Source: Lamellibrachia columna (lineage: Eukaryota > Annelida > Polychaeta > Sabellida > Siboglinidae). Taken from it: a stretch of 64,000 nt of DNA. The stretch spans positions 55,051,510-55,115,509 of the forward strand of contig OY759266.1 of assembly GCA_963662155.1 (NCBI GenBank), written 5' to 3'. A program made the position numbers and the translations under genes. Shown piece after piece: positions 50,677 through 60,455 of the stretch (position 1 is its first letter; each line of letters opens with the position of its first letter). The notes below the pieces were generated by a model. It saw only the letters and a program-made list of their open reading frames with translations, searched no databases and had not been told where the DNA came from.

Positions 50677-51493
50677 CCATTATCTGTACGGTTGCAGCGA
50701 TTATGTGTTATTGCGATGGATTGTCGTAAAGAGGTAGACTCTATACACATGGCCATCGTGAGCCTTCATTATTACGCACATCTTTATTAAATATTTATAT
50801 GCGATCATCGTGTCCACGTCAATCGTATTCCACACGATATCGATTAATAAAGCAGCAAAGTCGGCCACCTACCAGGCTATATAGGTTCACAACCGTGTCG
50901 GAACAACGCCAGAGCGGTAGGTGGATGTCCTAATTAGTTACATCCGGGCAGCTTCGATTTCCCGTGGTCAGGCGCCACTGCCGCCATTGGTTGATATTGA
51001 GTAGACGCAACAACGGAAATTGTTTTTATTGAACAGTTACAATTGTCTCGTAAATAAAAAATGGCATCGGAGAATACAACAGAACGCTTGTAATAATAAC
51101 AACAACAATGAGAACAACGACACAGCATGTTCTGCTCCATAAATAATTATGGTCGCTTTGGCCACTAAAAGGCGCATTACAATATTAAAACATTAATACA
51201 TACATTTTTAGATAATGGAATGATTATTAAGACGATTACAAAAATATGAACAATAAATTAATAAATAAGAATGTAGTACAAAAAGATATTAGTTAAAAAT
51301 GAATACTAAGAGTTAAACGTGACTACCAACACTCTGATATCAAGCATACGGGGCGTGCTTTATATTAGGTGACATTGCTGCTCAATGCACTAGGGTAGTC
51401 GACCAAGCAGGTGTTTTGGCTACCTCGTAGTTGTATAGCTAAACGGGTGAGGAAAGATCTGCGTACCCTGACCTTCTTGCAATTGATGTAGGC
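50677..51493. other. Anonymous sequence
   Basis: AT-rich with A-runs. No gene is recognised. Confidence 0.35.
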
Positions 51494-51743
51494 CAGCGGT
51501 TCTCAACCTTTTTGCCTCCAACGCTTCCTGTGTCCAATAAAAAATTCCAGGGACCCCCTTCCTACATAAGATTGTCGCTTTTTAAAAGTGTGTGTTTATT
51601 AAACGTTGCAAGAAAACGTGTTTGCTGTTTCTAGTGTTATTACACTGCTTGTTAACTATTACTAATCAAACAAACAGATTTAAATGAAATAAATGTCACA
51701 GTATATCAATACATCAGCTTGGGTTGATCTCAGTTTAACTAAG

Positions 51744-51975
51744 CTCCAGTCACTCAATGTGAGGACTGCTGCTGGTGCCTGCCAATCATACAATCACTGT
51801 GGACTGTTCTCATGGTAGCCTAACTACAAGCTCTAGTCACTCAATGTGAGGACTGCTGCTGGTGCCTGCCAATCATACAATCACTGTGGACTGTTCTCAT
51901 GGTAGCCTAACTGCAAGCTCCAGTCACTCAATGTGAGGACTGCTGCTGGTGCCTGCCAATAATACAATCAATGCG
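51744..51975. repeat. 87-bp tandem repeat inside the hAT element, 2.7 copies
   Basis: Unit starts CTCCAGTCACTCAATGTGAG at 51744, 51831 and 51918. Confidence 0.95.
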
Positions 51976-52129
51976 CGGGGAGATCTTTGACAAACAGATA
52001 CGCATGTCATCTTCAATGGTCCACCTGGCCCTGTATTTAGTTTTGTAGATACTTTTTGCTAAATGGTATCAACACCTTCATTACTGCATCATGACATGCC
52101 TGGAACTCAGCTCCATACTGGGACCAGAA

Positions 52130-53610
52130 TGTTTACAATTGCACTTCATTGAAACGAGCTCTCATGGTGCCATCAGATGATAAGTCAATGAGCTCTTCCA
52201 AGAGTATGGATGGGGAAGTGGCTGGAAGTTGTTCCTCAATGTTCTCAGTAAATGGGTTTGCAATCCACTGGTAAGAAACAGCTTGCTCATCTGCGAATTC
52301 AGGGAAATAACTGTTAAATGTGTCCAACAACCCTGACAGGTGCACTGTTGCCTGACGTTTGATGACAATGAAATCCATGTTTCTCTCCAGAATGAACGCA
52401 TGCATGAGGCACGAGTTTTCCATAGTTTTAGTTTTCTTTTGAATGCTTTGACTCGTTCATGCTGGACAATGCTGTTTTTTTGCACCCTGCCTCGTTTTAT
52501 TGAACTTGTTTCATTTCAGCTTCATTGAATGTCTGCAAGACAGCAAGCCATTTCTCATCACTCAAGTCAGATCAGGCCTCTTGTCCGAGAGGAAAATACA
52601 CAGCTCCTCCCTCAGGCTGAACAGGCGTGTGAGCATCAGCCCGCGAGATAACCATCTCATCTCTATGTGCATGAACAGGGAGTGGTGGTCAGCGCCCACT
52701 TCTTCACAGAGTGCGGTGAATAACCTGGAGTTTGTGGCTCTTGCTTTAACAAGTTCATAATGATCACGGCAGTGTTCGTAACCTCTTGAAGACCTGGTTC
52801 AATGTCCTTTGCAGCAAGCGCGTCTCTGTGCAAAAAAAAAACAGTGTGTTGAAACGGCACGGGGGGGGGACAGCTTTGATTCTTTGCACGACTCCCGCGT
52901 GCCTACCAGTCATCACCGCGGCGCCATCTGTACATACGCCGATGTAGTTTGTCGAGTTGATTCCATTATTTCTCATAAAATCATAGACAAATCAAATCAA
53001 AAACGTCCTTCGCCGTTGTAGTCGTCCTAAGCTCTTTGCAAAAGAAAAGTCCCCCTTTATCTCTTTCTCTCACTCGTAGCGCACGTTCGCCAGCAGATAT
53101 GACATTTTGGACACGTCTATTGACTCATCCAATTGTATGGCGAAGTCACTGTCACGGAGGCGCGCGGTGCACTGTACCGCTATGTCATCGGGCGTAGATG
53201 AGACGTGACGTTTAACAGTGTAATTTGATATCGGTATTTTCGCCAGCGATTTGGCTTTCTCCTCTCCATGCATTTCCCTGACAATCTCAATTACACAAGG
53301 CATAACCAAAGTTTCCCCGATCGTATGAGACTTCTTCTGTTGACTAATTTTCTAAGCCACAATGTCACTGTATGCTATTTTAGCCAGTTTCTTATCCACA
53401 TCTCTGCTTGGGTACTACTCAGTTATTTTGCCTTACGCTCAAAAAATATTCTGGGCTTATCCTTGTACTGGCCATGTGTTATATGAAGATGTCTTATTAC
53501 CTTGGATGGTTTCATACGCTCGTTCGACAGCACTTGAGAACAAAGCACACAGTGTGGTTGGGGAGTGCCTCTGTTCGCGGGGCATACTACGAAGCCATAG
53601 TTAACTTAAG
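52130..53610 (-). pseudogene. hAT transposase (ZBED5-like lineage), frameshifted
   Basis: Blocks in order on the minus strand: BED-like remnant near 53500-53400 (YKDKPRIFFERKAK); KSLAKIPISNYTVKRHVS and FAIQLDESIDVSKMSYLLA at 53250-53080; NYIGVCTDGAAVMTGRHAGV near 52930; HRDALAAKDIEPGLQEVTNT near 52810; and the dimerisation end HLSGLLDTFNSYFPEF with ELIDLSSDGTMRARFNEVQL at 52340-52133. Frame changes between blocks and a premature stop show it is dead. Confidence 0.85.
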
Positions 53611-54189
53611 GTAATTGTCTTCATATTTTCGACTTTTTGCCTGGCTAGCATTATCCGAGCAATTCTGCCCTTCACTCACAGCCGCTGTGGCCGCTGAGTC
53701 TGACTCAGCATCTGACTTATCAATCAGTATTTACTGGCACTTGTTTTGAGGAGGATGGACGAGTAGTAATTCTGTTCATTTTCTTCTCCGTTTGACGATG
53801 CACAACACCAAAAAGTTCGCCGCAAAGCTCCACAATGAATCCGCAAAGGGGCGCTGCTTGTAGTAGCACCTTGCGGATTCACTGTGAAACTACTGCGAAA
53901 CTGCTGCTTATGGTAATCGTGGAGTTATGCGTTTAGTTTTAATTTTTCGAAGGTTATACGGGCAGTAAATATAGGGTTTTGTTAACGTGATGTGTGTATA
54001 TATGTATAGTAGATACACGAGGAGAAGTTTGGCGGCTATATGTGATCGTGTTCATATTTAATCCAAAAACTGATTTATTTTACCAGGTAATTTAAAATAC
54101 AAATTTTGCCCTGCCATCTCGCGGACACCCTGGTAGCTCTCGGCGCCCCCCCCCCCAGTGGGCCGAGAACCCCCAGTTGAGAAACGCTG

Positions 54190-54661
54190 ATGCATGCATT
54201 GAGCCACCTGAGGTCTTTTCGCTGATACGAAAGTATGGAGGGGACTAGTAGTTGTTGCTTCCAATCCGTCTAGGGAAAACTCGTCATCATAATGACTAAC
54301 ATGTTCATGTCACTGCCGACTTCCTGCAGGTCTTTATCGGTGACAGTTGGTAGTGTCGCTCGAGATCGCCTTCGCCAGCTAGCCACGTCAGCGGGTGTGA
54401 AATATTAATCTATGTGAGCACATGAACTATAAACAATTTGTACAGTCGCAGCCGGAGGTCTTCGGATACTTAGTGGTGTCTGATCCACAGAGACAGCAGC
54501 TTTCGGAGAGCCTAGCTTGCGTTTAATGCGCCAGTCCTCTCCAGCGTGGTTGTTTCTTCTGTGAATTTTGGTTCTGGATTCGTTGATGTTAAGAAATCAT
54601 TTTGACAGGCAACCAGGAACGATTCGCTGTACTTCATCCAGGAGTTGGCTGGCATTGCTGA
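54190..54661. other. Anonymous sequence
   Basis: No gene is recognised. A partial array unit begins at about 54657. Confidence 0.35.
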
Positions 54662-55388
54662 TGACGTCAAACGTCGTCGGCGTATACTGTGTAGTATGGC
54701 ATATGTGGGGGGTCTACAAACACACTGGAAATGTAGAAGACTACACAAACTGATGACGTCAACGTCGTCGGCGTATACTGTGTAGTATGGCATATGTGGG
54801 GGGTCTACACACACACTGGAAATTTAGAAGACTACACAAACTGATGACGTCAACGTCGTCGGCGTATACTGTGTAGTATGGCATATGTGGGGGGTCTACA
54901 CACACACTGGAAATTTAGAAGACTACACAAACTGATGACGTCAACGTCGTCGGCGTATACTGTGTAGTATGGCATATGTGGGGGGTCTACACACACACTG
55001 GAAATGTAGAAGACTACACAAACTGATGACGTCAACGTCGTCGGCGTATACTGTGTAGTATGGCATATGTGGGGGGTCTACACACACACACTGGAAATGT
55101 AGAAGACTACACAAACTGATGACGTCAACGTCGTCGGCGTATACTGTGTAGTATGGCATATGTGGGGGGTCTACAAACACACTGGAAATGTAGAAGACTA
55201 CACAAACTGATGACGTCAACGTCGTCGGCGTATACTGTGTAGTATGGCATATGTGGGGGGTCTACAAACACACTGGAAATGTAGAAGACTACACAAACTG
55301 ATGACGTCAACGTCGTCGGCGTATACTGTGTAGTATGGCATATGTGGGGGGTCTACAAACACACTGGAAATGTAGAAGTCTACACAAA
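54662..55388. repeat. 91-bp satellite, eight copies, CRE site in most units
   Basis: Units of 91 bp (one of 93 with an extra CA) start ACTGATGACGTCAACGTCGT. Units after the first contain the perfect palindrome TGACGTCA, the CRE/ATF consensus; the first unit reads TGACGTCAAACG. Copies differ at only a few positions. Confidence 0.96.
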
Positions 55389-56329
55389 CTACAAAGAGGC
55401 ACTTAACCTAGCTGCAACTGAAATTAGACAGTCTAAAGGAACCTTTGAAAAAAAAATTGGCAGGTAATATAACAAATGACAGCAAGAGTTCCTATGCTTA
55501 TGTAAGGAGTAAACAGAAAGTTCGAAATAAGGTGGGATAACTGGAAAACAACAGTGGAAATATAATTTCAGACGTTTTTCAAATGGCAGAGGTCCTGAAT
55601 GAGTATTTAAACTCAGTTTTTATCACAGAATATATCAGCTCACTTCCAGTTCCATTTACTAAATTTGAGGGCAATAAATCAGAACATTTAGGGCAGTTAT
55701 TTGTAACTCCTGAAATGAGAGATAATAAATCACCTGGAGTTGATGGTATACCACCAAAACTGATTAAGGAAATTGTTGAGCAAATTAGTACACCACTTCC
55801 AAAATTGTTTAACTTGTCACTAGAAGAAGGAATAGTTCCTTCAGAATGGAAAGATGCAAACATTACGCCGCTTTTTAAGAAGAGATTGAGGAACAAGCCA
55901 GAAAATTACAGACCAGTGAGTTTAACATCAGTTGTATGTAAATTACTCGAAACATTAATTAGAGACCACATAGTAGAATTCCTTGTAAAACATAAATTAA
56001 TAAATACATATCAACATGGGTTCCTAAAAGCAATTCATGTCTAACCAGTATCTTGTGTTTTTGGGAAGAAATTACAAAGTGGGTAGATGACGAGTCACCA
56101 GTGGATGTTGTCTATTTAGATTTTCAGAAAGCTTTCGATAAAGTGCCACATCAAAGATTGTTACTTAAACTAAAAGCCCATGGTATAGGTAATGATGTAA
56201 CCAACTGGATAGAAAAGTGGCTTACACACAGAAGACAGAGAGTAATACTACTAATAGTAGATGGTGAGATTTCAAAATGGAAATCTGTTTTGAGTGGGGT
56301 ACCACAGGGATCAGTTTTAAGCTCTATAC

Positions 56330-56413
<84 letters not shown>

Positions 56414-56425
56414 GATTTGGAAGAT
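55389..56425 (+). mobile_element. LINE RT domain, nearly intact, interrupted by (AT)n
   Basis: The frame 55583-56044 reads KSPGVDGIPPKLIKEIVEQ, then PENYRPVSLTSVVCKLLETL. After a short gap 56053-56335 gives DVVYLDFQKAFDKVPHQRLL and SGVPQGSVLSSILFLIYI. These are RT motifs 1-4 of a CR1/Rex-like or jockey-like LINE. The (AT)n run at 56336-56410 lies exactly in the codons of IYINDL, and NDLEDE follows it. The YADD motif and the rest are missing because piggyBac sequence begins at about 56430. Confidence 0.85.
56336..56410. repeat. (AT)n microsatellite inside an RT reading frame
   Basis: About 37 AT units between codons for LFLI and NDLED. Confidence 0.97.
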
Positions 56426-57110
56426 GAGTGTCCTGGCACAATAGTGTCAGAGACGACGTGGTCAACGACAAGATTGTCAACAGCCGGCGTGCGACGTGCC
56501 ACACGAGTGGTCTCGTAGCTGTCCACCATGTCATGGATGAAACGCAGTTTCCACACCTTTAGTAAGGTGGCACGAGTGTGGGCAGGCAGGTGCTGGTTGG
56601 CCATATTCCAGAGGATGTAAGCGTTGTTGATGCCAATGTTCAACAACCCCCAGAAGATGTATTTCCACCATCTCTTGCCCGCGCGTCCCACATTGTAACA
56701 GGCACGAAGTTGGTCCAGCCTGTCGACCCCGCCCATCAATTCGTTGTATCGCTTGACGCAGGTGGGCACTGGTAGATCGACTTCTACGTTGTGCCGTCGC
56801 ACTCGCTTCACCTCGTCGAGCCCTGCATCATTTGTCGCCACTATAAACACATTGCGCTTGTCTCGCCACTTCAGCAGCATAGCATCATCATCATTTGTCC
56901 ACTTGAGAGACTCGCCCCATTTGACTGGCTTCTTGGGCAGATACTGATTCCAAGAAAGCCGGCCATCAAACTGCACCATAGCCTCGTCAACAGACAAGTC
57001 CTTGCTGGGTGCAAAGCAGGCGTTGAAGTTGCGCTGACACAGAGTGATGAGAGGGCGCACCTTGGTCAACTTGTCGGCCCGGTCTTCAACAGTGCAGTGT
57101 TAAATTTCGG
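56426..57110 (-). pseudogene. piggyBac transposase with in-frame internal deletion
   Basis: The minus-strand frame starts before 57069 and includes TKVRPLITLCQRNFNACF, SVDEAMVQFDGRLSWNQYLP, KKPVKWGESLKWTNDDDAML, KWRDKRNVFIVATND, YNELMGGVDRLDQLRACYNV and KRWWKYIFWGLLNIGINNAY. These are the first catalytic Asp region (DEAM) and the MGGVDRxDQ region of piggyBac (DDE_Tnp_1_7). In family members about 100 residues separate KPxKWG from xESLKW, including the second catalytic Asp; here they are joined directly in frame. The N-terminus upstream of 57110 is missing and the C-terminus runs into the LINE microsatellite. It cannot be active. Confidence 0.85.
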
Positions 57111-57699
57111 GGGCAAGTTATTTGTATTTCAGGGGACGTCCTGTGAACCTGTGAAAGTTTTGTGTCTGCTGTGTATTCGTGAAAGCTCTACAAATCACAG
57201 CGTCTTTCTTTATGCATTAATTAAGCAGTACTATTAGTTATAGTCTAGTTATCGCACCTACTAGTTTTCCAGAATTCCGGAGCTGTAAGTTGTGAGAGTG
57301 TTGTTCAGTCACTGCACTGTTGAAGATGTCTGCCATTTGTTCAGCAAATATTTCGGATCCGCATTTAGTAATTCGCCCGGTAACTCATTATTTCCATCAG
57401 CTTCCTTACTGAAAAGGCGTTTCATTGAACGTTCTACTGCCGTGTCGGTGATCGGATGTTCCAGAGAACGTGGTTCACCGATTTATGTAGAAATTCCATT
57501 ATCTACTTCTCTTGTCGACATTCACATGCATACAAATAAAATATAAATAAGTTAAAATAATTTTAATAAATAATAAAAAAATAATATAGTTATACAATTA
57601 TTCACTCAGCTGAACAACATAAAACCATTGTTAATATAATATAAACCATATATATTGTTGCGCAAAAGGGCTTCAACATTATCAATGGAATGGGATACT
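57111..57699. other. Anonymous sequence
   Basis: No gene is recognised. AT-rich from 57540. Confidence 0.35.
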
Positions 57700-58420
57700 T
57701 TGCAATACCTAGATGGCGTCACCCAACAATCCTGTTCAGCTGTTTTGTTCCATGTCCATTATCACCTGCACTATTGCTGGATTAGCCTTAATCCCACGCG
57801 CTGAAACTATGTGACCTACGTACGATACACTGGATTTCGAGAAATCACACTTTGCAAAGTTCAATGTCACGCCGTTTTGTCCAGATGTTTCAGCACTGCC
57901 TTCATCCTTTTGTCGCGCTCTTCGTGAGAGTCTCCAAAGATTATGATGTCATCCATCATGCAGAGTACGCCTACGAGATTGTCCAAAATGCCAATCATCT
58001 TCCTTCAGAGCACCGTATTCGCAATGTTCAGCCAAGCAAAACAGTGAAGTGGAGCTTTCTACACTTTCACCTTCCTCCTGTGTGAACGTCCATTGAATTT
58101 AGACCGTTCAAATATTGCATTTCGCCGAACTACAAAGTGTCCGTTAAACTTGTTTTTGACAACCGCATAGTTCCGTTTCTGTTCGGCCGTCAAACCAAAC
58201 CTTGTCATAATATATCACCCGTTTCATCGCCCATTGCGTAAATCAATGCATCCACTTGCACTACGTCATCCTCTTGGTCTAAAGCTGATGCAGAACGAAA
58301 CCTTTCAAACCTGCGAGTCCACTTTGGCCAATCATCTGGTTTTTTTAAACGTGAAAGGCTCGGGTGGGGTGATTTGGAAAGCTTGGGCCATTTCGAATAG
58401 TCAATTATTATTTGGCGCAT
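57700..58420 (-). mobile_element. Gypsy fragment, gag joined to RT by internal deletion
   Basis: On the minus strand ATG 58420 begins a gag frame: LKKPDDWPKWTRRFERFRSA, then VDALIYAMGDETGDIL at 58250-58205. It goes on in other frames with GLTAEQKRNYAVVKNKFNGH, FVVRRNAIFERSKFN and LFCLAEHCEYGALKEDDWHF near 57990. Directly after this comes RT sequence, MDDIIIFGDSHEERDKRMKA, LNFAKCDFSKSSVSYVGH and ANPAIVQVIMDMEQN, to about 57740. The rest of gag, the protease and the first half of RT are deleted. Confidence 0.8.
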
Positions 58421-59026
58421 ATTTGTGTTTTCTCGTTGTTTGTTTACCCAAATTTACCGCAAATGTAACTTAAATTAATTGTAATTAAGCTACATTGCAG
58501 TATTGGCTCAAAAGCCTAGACGCTACAGGCAGGCGCGCTACGCTATTACAGTAAGCTGGATAGATGTAGTCGCGCTACACTATAACATCACATCTATCGC
58601 ATTTTGGAAAGGCATGTCTTATTCACCCAGAGTGAAAAATATTATAACTTATTTTCTCTTCCGTTGGTGCTTTTCCCTTCATGCGTAATCCCTATGGGGC
58701 AGCACTTTAGACGCAGTTCTAGGTTTACGCTGTAGATGGGAGCGCTTTTAAACGAGTCCGGCAGATGGCGCAAGTAGCACATATCTAGTGATTCTTGTTT
58801 TATCGCTCGATTGTCCAGCGTTTAGCTTCAACGTAATTGACATGCAGTCTTTGAAAGCTCAGTATTTTGCGATGAGACGCATAAAAGACATAAACTGGAA
58901 AGTAAGGAACTTGAACTGTCAGAGACCACAGACAAAATGCTCTCAAGTTAAGTCTTAAGACTCAACTTCTTAAGTCAAAAGTTATTTTAAGTATAACTTG
59001 CCGTAGTCAATAAGTTATGGGACTTG
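58421..59026. other. Anonymous sequence with a 24-bp near-palindrome
   Basis: AAGTTAAGTCTTAAGACTCA and ACTT at 58945-58968 form a near-perfect palindrome (22 of 24). No gene is seen. Confidence 0.45.
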
Positions 59027-59189
59027 TGCACCCGTCAGTTGCATGACGCACCCCCAGGCAATGTGCTTCGTGGGTGCGTCATGTCCATAAAATAATGACG
59101 CAATAGTACGGCATTTTCAAACTTTGGCGGGTCACAAATATTTACGAGGGGTACGTCAAGGTCCGTCAATGTCCGCTGCATTGATGCTT

Positions 59190-59483
59190 GATGAGATACT
59201 CCCTTTACAACTGATCACAACTAAACTGGGAGGTAGTATAGTGAATTTAGAGATCGATATCATCAGCTCTATGAGGCGCACTGAATCCACAACAGGTTTT
59301 TCCCTGTCCTGTGTGGGATCTTTTACTTCCCCTGGCATAGACACCAGATAGAAGTGACCAACAGCTTTTACTGTCTCTTCCGAAAGACATGGGCAAAGTG
59401 GGGTGAACGAAATTGCCCAAGTTTCGAACCCCGGTCACCTCGACCGAAAGTATGATTCTCTACCACACGACCACCGCACTCCA
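59190..59483 (-). mobile_element. tRNA-derived SINE
   Basis: The minus strand starts GGAGTGCGGTGGTCGTGTGG at 59483, with A-box-like TGGTCGTGTGGTAGAG and B-box GGGTTCGAAACTT. The body reads TTTCGTTCACCCCACTTTGC, TGTCTATGCCAGGGGAAGTA and AAAGATCCCACACAGGAC. It differs in body from the SINE at 4.1-4.5 kb. The 3' end is not sharply defined. Confidence 0.72.
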
Positions 59484-59669
59484 CTGCACGTTTCTTTTAG
59501 CCGCAAAACTATTCGAAATATGGCAACCAGCGACTTAATTGACTCTAACGTATTGTTAATCGTGATAAACTACCATGTTGAACAATATATTGCTGATCCC
59601 CTTGCTTTTATGCGGCCCTGTATGCGTATTCAACTGCTAGCGAAGACTTTCTTTGGCAGACTTTGCCTA

Positions 59670-59775
59670 TACAAGATTTAACAAGATTTGCCATCCAAGA
59701 CAACGGCCCAGATGGCAAGTGGCCAAGGAAGCCATTGGCTTATCGAGAGTCCAACAATGTTCATCTATACTAGCA
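59670..59775 (+). repeat. Dispersed repeat also present at 32600-32715
   Basis: AACAAGATTTGCC, CAGATGGCAAGTGGCCAAGG, then CTTATCGAGAGTCCAACAA match the other copy. Here it lies inside the TIR transposon, so it may be part of that transposon or an older insertion. Confidence 0.6.
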
Positions 59776-59860
59776 TGTACAAGCACGTGCAATACATCAA
59801 TTACTAGTAGCGGAATGTCCGCAAAAGCTCGTGAAGTATCCTCTGATGGGAAATGTTTTG

Positions 59861-60040
59861 TCAAAATGTCTCCAGTGGTGTGTCAGAAGCATACAATGGT
59901 CTGTCAAAATGTCTCCAGGAGTTTGTCAGAAGCATACAATGGTCTGTCAAGATATCTCCAGGAGTGTGTCAGAAGCATACAATGGTCTGTCAAAATGTCT
60001 CCAGGGGGGTGTCAGAAGCATACAATGGTTTGTCAAAAAT
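59861..60040. repeat. 43-bp tandem array, about 4.2 copies
   Basis: Unit starts TCAAAATGTCTCCAGGAGTG at 59861, 59904, 59947, 59990 and 60033. Confidence 0.95.
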
Positions 60041-60298
60041 TTTTCCCAGGGTTGAAATTAAAGTTGCATCAAAAAACATGCAATAGTACGGTACGTAATT
60101 TTTTTTATGCAGTGGTCAAGGAACCTATTATGTTTGATGCACATATGGACAATGACGCATATTGCCCAGGGGGTCGGGGGGTGTCATGCAATTGACGGGT
60201 GCATCACTAGATCAAATTTGACTAAGTCTTTTCAGTTCCACTCACGATGTCACTATCAGCTTAAATATATTTCTTGTGCCTGTCTCGATCCATGTCTC

Positions 60299-60455
60299 TG
60301 CCATGGCCGGTCCCAAGCCCGGATGGGAAAAGAGGAGGGTTGGGCGTGGGGCTAGCACCCCCACCCCGTAAAAAAAAAAGATTGCTACAGAAACGCCGAC
60401 AAAAGATACAGAGACTACAGTCCTGGAAGAGGAGGGTTCTTCGTTTCAAAGACTT
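60299..60455 (+). mobile_element. 5' leader of the intact LINE, with GC-rich hairpin
   Basis: The leader reads GCCATGGCCGGTCCCAAGCC, then a GGAGGGTTGGGCGTGGGG stretch and an A10 run. GTGGGG (60346-60351) pairs with CCCCAC (60359-60364) across a 7-nt loop; CCGG at 60307-60310 can pair with CCGG at 60319-60322. I recall similar leaders in front of related LINEs in other invertebrates but cannot verify that here. Structured 5' ends of LINEs can hold self-cleaving ribozymes; whether this does is open. The exact 5' base is not fixed. Confidence 0.5.

Larger units (their letters stand above)
51494..54189 (-). mobile_element. hAT transposon with both ends, decayed
   Basis: The left end CAGCGGTTCTCAACC (51494-51508) and right end (complement CAGCGTTTCTCAACT, 54175-54189) are hAT termini that match at 13 of 15 bases. 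Flanking 8-mers ATGTAGGC and ATGCATGC match at 6 of 8. The interior carries a frameshifted transposase on the minus strand and an 87-bp tandem repeat near the left end. Length about 2.7 kb. Confidence 0.88.
59027..60203. mobile_element. TIR transposon, non-autonomous, about 1.18 kb
   Basis: The left end TGCACCCGTCAGTTGCATGA (59027) and the right end, complement TGCACCCGTCAATTGCATGA (60203), are inverted. Similarity continues through CACCCCC, CCTGGGCAAT-like and TGACGCA blocks for about 60 bp on each side. The interior has no transposase. It holds a SINE, the block shared with 32.6 kb and a 43-bp tandem array. A target-site duplication is not evident. Superfamily not assigned. Confidence 0.65.

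Noticed and set aside
54512..55310. Repeated 61-100-codon minus-strand frames
   Set aside because: Artefact of the 91-bp satellite; the homologous peptides are the same repeat read several times.
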